The notes: a model not told the origin generated them from the sequence alone. A stretch of DNA of 64,000 nucleotides from Taenia hydatigena (GCA_036345935.2 JADWOT020000004.1:1557087-1621086); one strand, 5' to 3'; shown: positions 1-12,454, counted from the stretch's first letter. Program-made: numbers and translations.

Positions 1-1844
1 AGGGTGGCAGTGGAAAGTAAGAAGGCACCTTATGCATACATGCGCATGAAAGGTTAATTCATTTATAAGTAAACCTGATTTTAAACAATCTTTTACAGAC
101 CAGTCTTTTCAATACATATTTGAAAACATGTGCTTGCATTTGGATGGCAGCCATGCTCTGTATCAGCTTCCATTCATTCATTCGTCCACTACGCATCCAT
201 CCACCGTTAACGTAGTTTGTTCGACCAGCGCATTATCGTAGATGGATGCCAGACGGATAGCAGTTCTTTTTCTTTTTAGTGGAAGTCCTACATTTATGAA
301 ATCCCGTGCCAATCCTCACATGCTGGTTGATTTGGTTGAGTGCTGCCGCATTCACCAATGCTGCCACAGGACTGTTGTGCTCTCTCGTCCTCTCTGGAAT
401 AATGAGCCTCGTTAGTGACGGTTTCGCTAAGATCGTCGTTTTGCGGATTTCAGTCCCGTGCAAATTCGTAACAGCCTCTCCTCGAGCAGGCTACGTCCAT
501 TTGGTGGAAAAACCTTTGAGTAAATGAGTTGCGAGGTTGGTTTGCGCTGCGATGGTGAGGGATTGACTGAGGAGGAGGGGTCACCTTCTGCTAAACACTT
601 TCGAGCTCATTCTCATTCCTGCACAATGGTTGACCATTCCCTCCACAATCGATTGTCCATGTCACCACTCTGTAAAGCCATAGCATTTCTTCTTCTTCGG
701 TGTGTTTACATTTAAGAACTATTCCGCTGCGAAACTTAAAGATTGGTAAATGGTTTACGAATGTGTGTGAGTTATTCAATTCGACGTTAGAATGTGCGAA
801 GAGAGGATCACGAAGTATCGAGGTGTCCACTGCTCACATCGTATGATCCGCAATGCATTACCTTCACATTCAAATGCTCCCCACACATACAATATGGTGA
901 CATTTGTTTGTATGACCAGCCGCCCCGTATCGAATATAATTCCCAGCCATCATCGCCATTTTCCGATCCATACATCCGTCGGTTCAGTGCACTTTACGAT
1001 AACCGTCCATGCTAGTGAATTAAGCTAAGAACTGGTGTTAACCGAAGTCACTGCTGCATGCAATCGTGCGTGCTGCTTAAGCAGACATGTGGCGCAAGAG
1101 CAGTGGAGCATTCAATATCGCCTTCCACATTTCACCTTAGCCATAATCAGCTTTAATCATGGGATTCAGTCCTTCAAATAACGCTTCTCTACCACAACCC
1201 AAATTTATCTACATTACTGAGTCTTGGCAACGGATGAAAGCTACACCCCATCAACAAACCCAAGAGGTAGTACTCCACTAAGTCTGGGTCATTGCCCAAG
1301 TTATTGCTAGTGCACCTCCTAACTGTTCACAACCACGATATTTCGAGCTGATGCGACGTTTATGTGACAGCCCCTTGCGCTTCCTTCTATCAGTGTTTAA
1401 TGCGAATAATTAAATGCATTTTGGAATTCAATTTCATAGCCAAAATGCGTCATTTTAGTAGCAGGAAGGCAAACGCAAAAGGCGATGTATATACCTTAAA
1501 CTCGAATGGCCGCAAATTACAACGGTATTAAAAAAGCGTCTTAGTTCCAATGATGCATAAAACAATGACCCAAACGCAGTGACGCAGACGCTGTTACTCA
1601 TCCACGGTTTAGGGTCACGTCATCCCCATTGGTCAATGTAAATCCATGTCGGGGCGGGTTAAGCACGAGGTCGTGTCCTCTGCAGGTATTGTCACGTTTC
1701 CCGCCACAAGGAGAAGGCTTCTTGTTGAATCGAATTCGTCGAAATTATGGGCTCTGCCATCCTCATTTTCCATCAAATCGCATCCCGTCAATCAAAATGT
1801 AATGAGTAAAGGTGGTATGATGATTTGGAATGTCTCGGCAAGTC

Positions 1845-1966
1845 AGACTGTGGTACCTTCGTTACCAGAGCTCCACACCTGCAATGTCTTCATTCCCCTA
1901 CCTCAAATCCCACCTCCCGCACCCACCGAGGTGACATATTCGCATTAGATGTGATCAAAGCCATTT
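1845..1966 (+). other. Peptide-like block conserved between the two arms
   Basis: One plus-strand frame reads without a stop through a segment containing QCLHSPT and SRTHRGDIF. The matching segment of the other arm (8,079-8,267, minus) reads QCLASTT and SRTHRGDTF in the corresponding frame. The shared run SRTHRGD and the matching frame suggest either an old exon or chance in a well-matched stretch. No convincing splice sites or start were found, and I do not recognise the peptide. Confidence 0.2.
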
Positions 1967-2674
1967 AGAGTTGGATGATCGACACAAGTACCAATATGGA
2001 CTCAAGTGATAGATTCGTCTCCGATGTTGGTAGCAAACGTGCTATTGGTCAACATGAGTTAAACCAGGAGAGCTTGATATGCATTACTAAATCACCTCAT
2101 CAACCATCTTATGAACCGAGAGATTGCATTAGCAATGACCACGATGACACACGACATCTGTGGCGTAAGATTATCACATCATTTGGCACTCAGGTGAAGT
2201 TGTAAACGCTTCCTGCATCTGGAATGAACTCGATTAGATGGATGGAAGAATGGATGCATCCACAGGCTAAAGGGAATGCATTCACGGTCATATATGGCAT
2301 GATAGGACATATAAGTGCTATACACGAAGAGGTGGAGCAATGACGAATGGCTAAGGAACAGTTCAATGCATAGACATAATCATTAGAAATACGCAATGAA
2401 ACAAAACTCCCTCACACCTCGTCGCCCTCAAATAACACATTCTGTTGTGTGCTTGCAGAATAACAATACATTCACAAAATATTTGGTTCTTTGTCTTTCA
2501 GAGCAGTACAGCTGCCCTACAGTCACTCATTCCTATAGTGAGGGAGGAATGAATACGAGAATATAGTGGACACGGGGATTATGGGTACAAGTATGGGTGG
2601 ATATAAAAAATAATTCAGGTCGGACTGGAAGAACAAATGTCATCCACCAGAAGGCCTTGCATCCTCATCTTCTC

Positions 2675-3791
2675 CTAAGGCATCGCAGAGAATGTGTCCT
2701 CTTCCCCTTGTACAATGCACAGTTGCCCACTCGATGAACGCTGTTCCCTCCTCAACATCGCAATCCGTTCATCCGATGGCTCGAGCACCACAGTGACACA
2801 ATTCAATCGACGCCAGCAGTGCACCTCATCGTATACAATTAAACAAGCACAGACAACACCACAGAACACCAGAGGAGGTATTAACCAGTACAGCCAATTG
2901 ATCACGCAACCAAATATGCTCGTCAGTGCAGGCGCGGCAATGAAGGCACAGCCCGACCATGATCCGAAGACTCGAAACAACAAGTTGGCGGCGACAAAGC
3001 AGAAGAGATTGAGCAGATCTCGCCACTACAAAAATCAAATAATTTGTGCAAGGCAAACAATCAAAGATGCCGTAGCGGCAAAACAGTAAGATTACAGCAA
3101 CTTTTAAGGAAACGATGGCATTATCAACCATTTAGCAAACCATTTCCTAAGTGGAAATAGAACGGACAATTCAGCGACAATAGACAAATAAGTGTACTCT
3201 ACAACAAAACAACTTGTTATGTGCTGGCATTAAATAGGTATTTTTGTGGGAATGGTCATGTTGCATTGGTTTACAGAGAAATCAATCTACATGGCTAAGA
3301 TTCCTTCGTACACTGCACATCCTCACCTTTCTCAACGGTTTCATGCATTTGCGTGTCTCATACACAAAGTGGCACAGCTCACACCTCCAAGACTGACTAA
3401 CTTCAATCCAACGCTGAATGCACCTCTCGTGCACGTATTTTGTGCTCCCATCACACAGACACGGCGCAATCAATCGTCCACAAGATTCCAACTCCTCATT
3501 ATTTAGAGAATCATTGGAATCACAACAGATCCGACAAAACGGCGAACCATGACTTGAAATGCTGGCTGTCGATCCAACGCTTTCAAGGTCCTCATTTCCA
3601 TGCAACAATGGCTTGGAAGATGCACACGATATAGTGCACGTGTTAAATAAAGACAGCGACTTTTCTTCGCTTTCAGAGTAAGGTCGAAGAGAAGAATGAG
3701 GAGGTGTTGCTAATCGGCCATCTGCTGTCTCGTCGAATTCTCGTGGTTGCTTTTCATTTTCTTCTTCTTCTCCTTCTTCTAATTCCTCCAT
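2675..3791 (-). CDS. MARCH-type RING-CH membrane E3 ubiquitin ligase, two exons, complete
   Basis: Exon 1 is 3,791-3,327 and exon 2 is 3,025-2,675. They are joined in phase 0 across a 301-base intron (donor AAG/GTGAGG, acceptor TTTTTGTAG/TGG), giving 271 residues. I chose the ATG at 3,791; the codon before it is GTG and follows a possible acceptor, so a further 5' exon cannot be excluded. The N-terminus is acidic. The RING-CH (C4HC3) domain is complete: C86, C89, C111, C113, H121, C124, C137, C140, with the family spacings C-x-C, x7-H, x2-C and x12-C-x2-C. It ends in CELCHF and KPLRKW, as in animal MARCH2/3/8. Exon 2 supplies hydrophobic segments at about 159-175, 180-197 and 203-220, then a polar tail. 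The family moves ubiquitin onto membrane proteins of the endosome, ER and plasma membrane. Which member this is, and its substrate, cannot be told. Confidence 0.85.
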
Positions 3792-3929
3792 CACCTATTG
3801 TACAAATCCCATGTCAGTTATTTGCCACCACTCATTTCGCAAAACTCAACATTCTGCATTATAATGATCCAATGCATTCCCATCTAACACCCTACAACCC
3901 CAATCCGACAATAACCAAGTGTCACCCAA

Positions 3930-4010
3930 AATGCCTCATTTTAATGCACATTAATAGAATCGACTATTTCAAGCTCCCAGTGCATTTCTTTATAATGCAA
4001 TCGTATCTAT
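3930..4010 (-). promoter_or_regulatory. Conserved module upstream of RING-CH gene starts
   Basis: About 160-200 bases upstream of the RING-CH start lies a stretch resembling GACTACTCCAAGTCCGCAAAG (read on the plus strand). Versions occur at 3,953-3,988, near 7,560-7,600 (reverse complement, upstream of the truncated copy) and at 22,875-22,906 (upstream of the decayed copy at 22.7 kb). A fourth, at 23,560-23,592, is not in the upstream position. Retention outside the coding exon could mark a promoter or 5' untranslated region, or only the extent of the duplicated unit. Confidence 0.25.
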
Positions 4011-4830
4011 CTGTCCATCTGTCCAGCCAGTATACTCTATTTGTGTGCGCCTAGGTAAAACAAGTCTGCTGTCGCTGCAACAAGGAAATCATGAGACGGC
4101 TACTCAACAAACTTACTGCCATGCAAAAGCCATAACCTTTTAAAAAGAAAAATACGTTTTACGTCACATCGCAAGCAAATTGTGCTATGTATATGCGCTC
4201 TGCCCCACTCAGAACCCATTATAATAAAGCAACATGGTAAGTTGGGTTCTGATGTGTTAGAATGGAGGTAAAGAAGGTCGTTCAAACTTTTGCATACGTG
4301 CAAAAGACTACTGCTAAATAATCAAAACAAAATCATGAGCCGACGAACCTGTTCCTGTATTGGAATCAAAGGAGCATACGTTCACCAAATTCAGCGGATT
4401 ACACATCAGTGTCGCATTCGGCATTAATCAACTTACAAGAAAAAGAGGTACATACTCATGGCAACAATTTAGGACAGCGCTTTTAGAATTCGAAGACTTC
4501 AAAGCGAAATGCAAAGTAGAAGCACCAATGAATGCAAGTAGGAGGTTATGCAAAGTTGAATTTACGCACCATGCAATGCCTCATGTCCTCACAATCGCAC
4601 CTGTGCCCTGCAGCCTCCTCCACTGCGTCCAAATATTTACTGTCCAATTTTAGGTTCATCTAATTCAGCAGATGAGATGAAACCAATTTTCATTTCGATA
4701 CAGCAACGCTCACTCCCAATTCACAAATGCGAACGATGGACCGAAATTTGGTCGGCAAATAAATACCAACTTGCACACTTAAACATTCCATAATTGAACA
4801 TCAATCAGCCGATTTGAAAAGTAATCTCAC

Positions 4831-6754
4831 TCTCATCTGCAATAAATTAAGGCAATTTTTATGCAGCTTTCTGACATACATTATCAAACAGACCACATGG
4901 AGCACCTGTCTTTTAAATAGCTTATTTTCATGTCAAATGATTCCTAACAGAGGGTTGCGTACAACGCAAATTTCAATGCATGCATGCAGTGGTATGTAAA
5001 TTGGCTTGAGACCGCTACTCTTGTACTGAAATGTGGCTTCGCTGTTTGTGCCTAGAACAACATTGCTTCCTCTTTATATCCGAATAGAGCTGATAGGCGG
5101 TCGTCGAACAAAGTTGTAGCTGTAAATACAGCAAAAATTTGTCGAATTTAGAGCTATTTTGGTGTTTGAATTTTGATCAAACTCGCTAGACCAAGTGTCG
5201 AACGCATGAAAATATCTTGCTCATAACACCCGGCACATCCGGTATGCATTCGAACGATTGTATATCTGAGACTTTCTTGAAAACAAAAGACTGCGTTATG
5301 ATAGGGCAGAATATGCTTTTAACAAGCAAAGGGAATGGAACTCCTGGAATGCCTTAGAGGCCAGACCACGAGGCCTCCCATCTACCTGCAATCGGAATGG
5401 GCAGTCAGAACAAATAAAGTATTGCAATTGTGTGTCATTTCGATTTCAAATAAGGCCTTTACATAATTATCTATCAAAAGTTTTTTTTGGTTAAGCATTC
5501 ACATGATGGTGACTCTCTAAAATGTACAAAGGCAATGCTGGTATTTTCGATGGCGTCGGTTTCCTTCACGATTCGTTTCAGCGGTGATAAACAGCTCTGC
5601 ATCGCTACTTAATCTTTGCATCTTTAAGCTTTTGTGGTTGGTGTAAAATGGTCTGTGAGCTCGCAAGATATGGTCTGGATACCAAGTGTGCCTGAGATGT
5701 GCCCACACAACATAGCCAGACAGTGTGCCAGAAAAATCCTGCCTTCGAAGCAGCAAAGACTAAACAATCAGCCAAAATAAGGCCCTTTCCCCACCACTCA
5801 TTTTGCGTCTCTTCATTACTACTGCCTGAATCGGTTTCTGAATGCCCGAAATATGGGCATAGCTTACTAAATTCTCATCAATAGACGGCATAAATGCTAC
5901 TGCGAGCTGAGGAGTGTCAGATACCGTGCTACCTGCAACAATTCATTCTAATCGGTGGAATTAGGAGGCAATCAAGGGCCCACATCCAGTTAATAAAAAC
6001 TTGGTAAGCCTTCACAAATGAGTTTTATCTTGTAAAAACTGTGTAGAACTTTAGATGGAAAACATGCATCGCAACTTGGTCGTGGCTCGGGCTGACAGAT
6101 GCATTGAATGTACGTGCTGTCACCACCTGCAGAATTACAGCTCGGCACAAATCAAATGCTACATGAACACAGTACGCAAGGCCTGTAGGATGTGGTGAGT
6201 GGCAGAAAAGCGAAATTTATACCACAGAAATGATTTACTAGAAACAGGTGCCGTTTGTTACAAAATAACTAGAAAATTGTTTGCGCTACTAGTTTTCCAA
6301 ACTTAAAAGTTGTGTTGGATGATAGCACTTTGGTCACTTAGACAAGCTCAACCGCAATTGCGTTGAGTAACATTAAAAAAGGGCGCATTGGGCAACGCAT
6401 CTAGATTACGCAACACCTACAAGAATGCAAGCCGCTTTTCCAAGCAACGTGCATTCACGCTCGTTTCGCTTGGTCTAACGAATTTACCATGAATTGTAAG
6501 AATTAGAATGGCTACAGACTAGACAGCATCTTTGCTGTATTCACTGCCACAGTCATTAGCTCTACGGAGACAAAAATGGGAAGCAACGTTGTGCTAGGCA
6601 TAAACAGCAAAAGCACACTTCGGTGGAGCGTGTAGTGGTCCTAACAAATTACTCAAATCATTGTAGGCACCAAAATGTACACACATCTATGAAAAACGTG
6701 TGTGTTTACAATGATTGCATTAATATTTCAAAGTGAGAGCGAAATCATTCTTTA
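4831..6754. other. Spacer between inverted arms, no recognised gene
   Basis: This is the central unpaired part of the inverted duplication. The longest open frames are under 90 codons, overlap on opposite strands and show no domain or splice support. The two RING-CH gene starts face each other across it, so it may hold their promoters, but I see no clear TATA box or initiator. Confidence 0.4.
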
Positions 6755-7699
6755 AACCGACTGATTGATGTCCACTTATGGGATGTATGAGTGAGCAGGT
6801 TGGTGTTTACTTGTCGACCAAATGTTTGTCAATCTATCGCAACCGTGAATTCGGAGTGAGTGTGTTGCTGTTTCGACTTGAGCTTTGCTTGCATTTCTCT
6901 TGTTAAAATTCGATGGACATAAAGTTGGGCAGTGGACATTTGGACGAAGTGGAGGAGCCTGCAAGGCACAAGTGCGATTGTGACGACACGATGCCTCACA
7001 AGGTGAGTAAATTCAACTTTGCATAACTTTCTCTCTGCACGCATTGATGCTGGTGCTTTACGCTCTGCTTCGAAGCATTTGAATAGCAGGAGCGCCGTCT
7101 TAACTCGTTGTCATGAGTAGATGCCTCGGTTTCTTGTAAGTTGTTTCACGTCAAATGTGGCACTCAATTGTAATATTAGCGATTCATTTGCCGGCCCATT
7201 AGTTTGGTTTGACTATTTGGTAGCAGTTATTTGCATGTACGCAAGCTTGAATGACTTTCTTTAAGTCCGTTCTGGTGCATCAGAATCCACCGTACCACGT
7301 TGCCTTATTAAGATGGGTGATGAGTGCGAGAATACGTATGCACAGCCGTCTATTTGTTTGCAATGTGACACCAAACGATTTCTATCCTTTGTTCGGATGC
7401 TCTGATTTCCTCCGATGCCTCCTCAACACACTTAGTAATGCGTTTGTGGATTAGCCATCTCACGATTTTCCCGCTGCAAAGACACTTGACTTGTTCCACC
7501 AAGGCGTACATAAGTGTAGTGTAGTAGCCTGATGAATGAAGAGACGAATGCATTACGAAGGAATGCATTGGGGACTTGAGTTAGTCGACTCAGTTGGTGC
7601 GCATCAAAATGCGGCATTTTGGGTGACAGTTGGTGTTTAGCGGGCTAGGGTTGTAGGGTGTTAGATGGGAATGCAGAATGTTGGGTTTTGTAGGATGCG

Positions 7700-7865
7700 T
7701 TGTGGCCACCGACTGACATGGGATTAGCACAAAAGGTGACGGAGGTAGTGGAAGGAAAAGGAAGGCAACCACGAGACGGCGACGAGACAGCAGATGGCCG
7801 ATTAAAAACACCTCATCATTCTTCTCTTCGACCTTGCTCTGTAAGCAAAGAAAGGTTGCTGTCAT
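7700..7865 (+). pseudogene. Truncated RING-CH gene start in the right arm
   Basis: The frame contains DETADGRLKTPHHSSLRP, matching DETADGRLATPPHSSLRP of the intact gene at 2,675-3,791. The intact gene's start codon is ACG here, although an in-frame ATG survives at 7,718 and another at 7,700. Homology stops after the residues corresponding to about 48 of the intact protein, at the edge of the 1.4-kb deletion. Neither the RING-CH domain nor the membrane exon is present downstream. A donor-like CAG/GTGAGT at about 7,882 follows the break, so a fusion transcript is possible, but I see no partner exon. Confidence 0.7.
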
Positions 7866-8819
7866 CTGAACTGCATGCTCAGGTGAGTACTTGGTTCAGC
7901 AGTGTGGTAAAGCCATGCAAATGATGTGCTAATCCCACACCGAGAATGTTGTGTTTCGTCGTGCTCATTGCATAATGCCATCACTGGAGTCATGCGGTTA
8001 GTCGCTGAGGTAACTCAGTAATGCATATCAAACTCTACTGGTTTCATAGCACGTCTACCGCCAACACCTAAAGACTAGTCAATTACTCAAGTCCACATTA
8101 GTATTTCTTCTGGTTTTCCAACTACAAGTGGTTTTGTTTAATTTTGATCCGAATGTGTCACCTCGATGAGTGCGGGAGGGGAAAGTTGAGGTGGTGGAAG
8201 CGAGACATTGCATGTATACAGCGTTGGTAACGAAGCTATCACCAACAATTATAGGAATTCTTTCCAAATCGTCGCCGCGACCACGCCGCGACGGCGCTTG
8301 GCAAAGTGGGAATTATGGATCGCTGCAGTGCCTCAAGCAGCTGTCGGTTTTGTGGCAGATGCATCTACTCGCCTCGATCGGCTCACTCGAGCACATCCTT
8401 CTGTTTGGGTGGCAGTCTGCATTGCCTGCGACCCGCCTCAATCACCACTTGACCACGGCAGTCAGTCGTGCAGACCACTGCCACCTCCTAGTTGCCGAGT
8501 GAACAACACACACCACACATAAATGCATGCAGCAGAGACTTCCATCAACGCCACATCTTAACTTTCTTTGCTAGCAGGGTTGGCTGGATTAATGCGCACT
8601 GGACCGACGAATGTACGGGACGGGATCGCAACGATGGTTGGAAATTGTATTATATATGAGGAAGCTGGTCATACAAACGAAAGAAACCATGTTGGGTTGG
8701 TGGGGAGCATTCTAGATGTGCATGCATTGAGGGCAAAATCTACCTCGAGACCTCGTGGTCTTCCAATCGCACTCCTTGGTATTGAAGTGAATAATCAAAA
8801 CCCATTCGTAAATTATTTG

Positions 8820-9128
8820 CTAATCTTTGAGCAGTGCTAGGGGAGAAATGGTGACTTTATAGAGTGGTGATGAGGGTGATCGGTTGTGCAAAAAGGACAG
8901 AGCTCTAAAATGTCCTGTAGTGGGTAATTCGTTCTCCTCCTGCACTTCCCCGTCCAGTCTCAAGCCACAGCAGCCCAACGCGGCCTCGCAACCCACCCTC
9001 TGGAAGGTTCTTGCGCCACGTAGTCGTACTTCGCTCGAGACAAGGCTTTTCCCAACTAACGCCAGATCGAAACCCAAAAGACGACAACCTTGACGACGTC
9101 CACTATTCCAGAGCAGGATCGAGAGCAC
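8820..9128 (-). other. Open frame kept in the right arm, broken in the left arm
   Basis: This frame of about 100 codons reads LSILLWNSGRR near its start and is homologous to 380-700 (plus) in the left arm. There the early part is interrupted by stops; only a late piece, with CEVGLRCDGEG against CGLRLDGEV, stays open. The product is unrecognised, basic and arginine/leucine rich. It could be the remains of an exon or simply a chance frame. Confidence 0.15.
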
Positions 9129-9335
9129 AGAAGTCCCGCTGCAGGACTGGTGAAGGCCACAACGCTGGACTAAATCAACGAGCCTGTGAGGAGTGGCACA
9201 AACATTTCAAAAGCGTGGGGCTTCCACCAAAAGGCGAACAGACTGCCATCCGTCTGTCATCCATCCACGACAATGTACTAGTCGCTCAGCCTAGGCTAAC
9301 GGTGGATAAGTGCGTAGGGCATGGATGAATGACTG

Positions 9336-12076
9336 CTTGGGAATAGCGCCAAAACGATATTAGAACGGCGTGTTTGTTTGAATGCACCCTCAAGGAAGGC
9401 AGGAAGAAAGGGAGGATGGAACGAAGGCTTTGGTGATCAGAAGTGTTGCAGTGGAGGAGCCGTCATAATTCTTCAAGTTAGAGGGGATATCGGCGCACTC
9501 ACGTCCCCATTTCACACCTATGTCATTTGTGTGATTCTAAATGAATGCGACCTTGTCAGGTAGATCCGCTCATTTAAAGGGTTTGAAGGTGAAGGAGGAA
9601 AAGCCGCATGGAGCAGTGGCTGCCAAAATGTGAACGTTCTCTGGTCACTTTTAATCCTCCGCCAGCAAAAGATTTCCAAAAGTAATTATTTTGAGAGTGA
9701 ATGAGCAGTCATCAAGCGACTGTGTCGATGTGGAAATCTTGAAGATATCGAGGGTTTTGTAGAGGTTTCTTTTCAGTAAATCTGAATAAATCGCTAGACT
9801 ACACCAACGCCGGACGGATTGTTCTTATTCATGCAATTTCACTTGCATTTTAGTTTCTTTTCTGGCCTCCCGCTATAAGTAGTTAAATGAGTTGATGATT
9901 CCTGTGCCTTCGGTCATTTCCTCACAATACCCAGAAGTGAATGCGAGTGTCTAAGTCACCGAGGCAAGATTGGACAACATCAATGAGTCCATCAACAACT
10001 CTGTGTGCTTAATAGTGTTGCAAGCTCCTCCCCAACTGACGTTACATGGTAACACTTGGAAGCATTTTATGTGTTTGGAGCAAGAAACTGACTGCAACTG
10101 TCCAATTCTTGCCCCTACACGTTCCAAAGGCCGTGGTCGTAGTTCTCATGCTCCAATTTTAAGCAATTCGTGTTAGTTCATCATTAAAAATCCCATTTCT
10201 TTTAAATGTTTTTCCCTATAGTTTCGCCTGTAAGTTACTCAAATTACTTTGCAAAAGAGGTCTGGAGGACATCATTGACTTAACTTCTTTCACACTGTTG
10301 ATGTTTTACTGTCGCAGTATCACCGTGTGTTGACATCCACGCGATCGTTTCTCCACTTGACAGCTGTGTAACCTTCTGGTAAGGGCCAAGTTGTCAATCG
10401 TTGGTGGAGAGTTACCTTTTTTTTAGTGCTCCATGGCAAAGATGCATCAACACGAGTGCACCTACATCGCGTCCAGGTCAAACGCGGCAACCGCGGAAAG
10501 GCTCACGCCAAATGACGATCAAAAGAAGGCAGAAAAGGAGGATTGGTAGTAGTATGAAAAGGATGAGGATGAGGCGATTCAGAGGGCACAGGGATTTCTT
10601 ATCTTGAATTTAGTTTGCACACCGTGTTGCCATGAGCATTTGACAGGCTTGTTATTAACTGACGGTGTGAAATCTTTGCTGCTGACCTTATACTTTTATG
10701 TTTAATTCAAATTCGGATTTCGTTCTATAGATAGTAAATAAAGCTTCAGATATTTGGCTACTTTTCAATCACCGATTCAACACATTTGGCCTCACCTACC
10801 ACGCCGCTTCCTTCAGTGTCAATTCAGTGGCCTTGGCTGTCACTCGAGAAAGGCCATTTTGTCTAAATGGTCGTAGCTCAAGATGTTGTGATTAAGGCTG
10901 TGCTTGATTGGAGCGTTGTTATTGGCCGAATGCCTTGTAAACTTGAAACGTTTGCTTAGTGAAATAATGTTTAGCCACATCGAATGCATGTGCATTTGAA
11001 TTAACTTGTAGACTTGGATAAACTGTAGCCGTTTGTTTGTTCAGCATGTCATAAAGTGGAGTCTCAGCGATTCCTACTTCGTGATGATAGGTGGATCTTG
11101 GAAGATTTTCAGTGTGCCACTGTCGTTTTAATCGTCGATCTAACTGACGGTGTGATTATTGAATATCTTAACTCGCCTGCCTACTTAAATGACATGAGTA
11201 ACATGTTGCTCTTAATCAATTTCGGTGAAAATGTAGGAATGGATGGCAGAGCAAGGCAAGGACGACATTCAATGCGTCTTAGCAATCGGTGAAGTGCAAA
11301 CAAGAGTTATGTTGTTGAGCAAAGACAGGCCAGAGTGATCACAGTACCCTGCATATGAAGAAGTGTCCTACAATTTGTAACCGCGCTTGATGAGTGGAAT
11401 TAGATTTTAACTTATCTTGGCAACAGTCATGTCCACTCCATCTAGAGATGATTTTAAATGTCACACTTTACACATTAAAGTTAAAATCTTCGACTTTACG
11501 TGGTTACCTGCATCCCAGAGTGGGCGAAATACGTGCCTGTTAAAATGGCAGATAGTAAGAAATGGTACATGATAGACGCTCTCGGTCCAACGCAACTCAA
11601 GCTTAACTATTTCCAGGAATTCTGTACTTTACTTTGCTTGAAGAGACGATTCCAAACTCATGCGAGTTTATTTATCTCCTTTGCTGATCCGTCTTTATGA
11701 AAGGCAGCTGTGACCCCTCATTTCTGAGGTACTGTTTCCAATCAATGTGTTCACTAGTATAATCAACTTTTGTGATTCAAACTGCAATCGTGAACTCGCT
11801 ATTCAGATGAAGGAAGTAAGGAATGCACAACGAAATTGGTCTCTACAATCTTCCAACGTCAGTCTATTGCTCCCAGTTCAGTCTACACAGATGCTAGGCA
11901 CAAAGAGTGCACGCATTTTCCTTCAGATGAGGAACAGACCATTCACATCCATACTGACCTCTCCGCCACACACTACACGAAATGTTAGACAACGCATTTG
12001 CGAGGATCGGATGCAGGAATGATCAACGGAACTAGTGTTGCCAAATACAAGGAACAAGAAATGAAGACTATTGCTG
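9336..12076. other. No recognised gene
   Basis: Short frames (up to about 90 codons) overlap on both strands without domain signatures or paired splice sites. Nothing here was found repeated elsewhere in the window except a phrase near 9,930 that recurs near 27,880. Confidence 0.4.
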
Positions 12077-12454
12077 GAACACTAACTACGAAGTGCTGCA
12101 AGGAATCTGCCTTTTAGAGGTCCGACATGCATCAAGTTGCAAGGCGAATGATGCGTTCTTTTGTAGTGGCAAGAGGGATTAGCTCGTATAAACCCTCCAT
12201 GTTCTAGAAAGTGTTCAACTTGTCGATAACGCCACATGTAGAGCAGATCACCTTGTTATATTCGCAATTGTTTTCTGTAGCACCCTCAGAGTCACCTCAA
12301 TCCTCAATGCGAAACTTAATGGCCATAAAATCTCACAGTAAATGCTCACGCAAAGGGCATCCGCAGCCCAAAACCCTAAGTATAATGCAATTAGTGGACT
12401 TCAACGAACCGACAGAGATCCAGATGAGGCAAGCCAAACAGCACACTTAAACAT
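12077..12454 (+). repeat. 375-base dispersed element, copy 1
   Basis: It matches 24,131-24,504 in direct orientation, at roughly 85-90 percent identity with almost no indels; similarity begins and ends abruptly. A TATAAA lies about 110 bases from the left end in both copies (near 12,188 and 24,237). One plus-strand frame of about 80 codons is open in both copies, with shared ITPHVEQ, KGHPQPKT and NEPTEIQMRQAKQHT before the stop. It could be a solo long terminal repeat or other non-autonomous element, or a duplicated small exon. No flanking target-site duplication was evident. Confidence 0.5.

Larger units (their letters stand above)
170..4830. repeat. Left arm of a large inverted duplication
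   Basis: Read in reverse complement, this arm matches 6,755-9,335 in the same order along almost its whole length. Matching blocks I could align by eye (left / right) are 170-310 / 9,200-9,335, 715-1,010 / 8,575-8,865, 1,850-1,966 / 8,130-8,265, 1,970-2,195 / 7,912-8,130, 3,660-4,010 / 7,520-7,865 and 4,480-4,830 / 6,755-7,100. The sum of paired coordinates falls from about 11,580 at the centre to about 9,505 at the outer ends, so the right arm has lost roughly 2 kb. Divergence is high (perhaps 70-80 percent identity), so the event is old. This arm keeps the complete RING-CH gene. Confidence 0.8.
6755..9335. repeat. Right arm of the inverted duplication, shortened by deletions
   Basis: This is the reverse-complement partner of 170-4,830. 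The largest loss removes the interval that corresponds to about 2,200-3,620 of the left arm (roughly 1.4 kb) at about 7,865-7,910. A smaller net loss of about 0.4-0.5 kb lies within 8,350-8,570. Outer ends match again through about 9,335. Confidence 0.8.
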
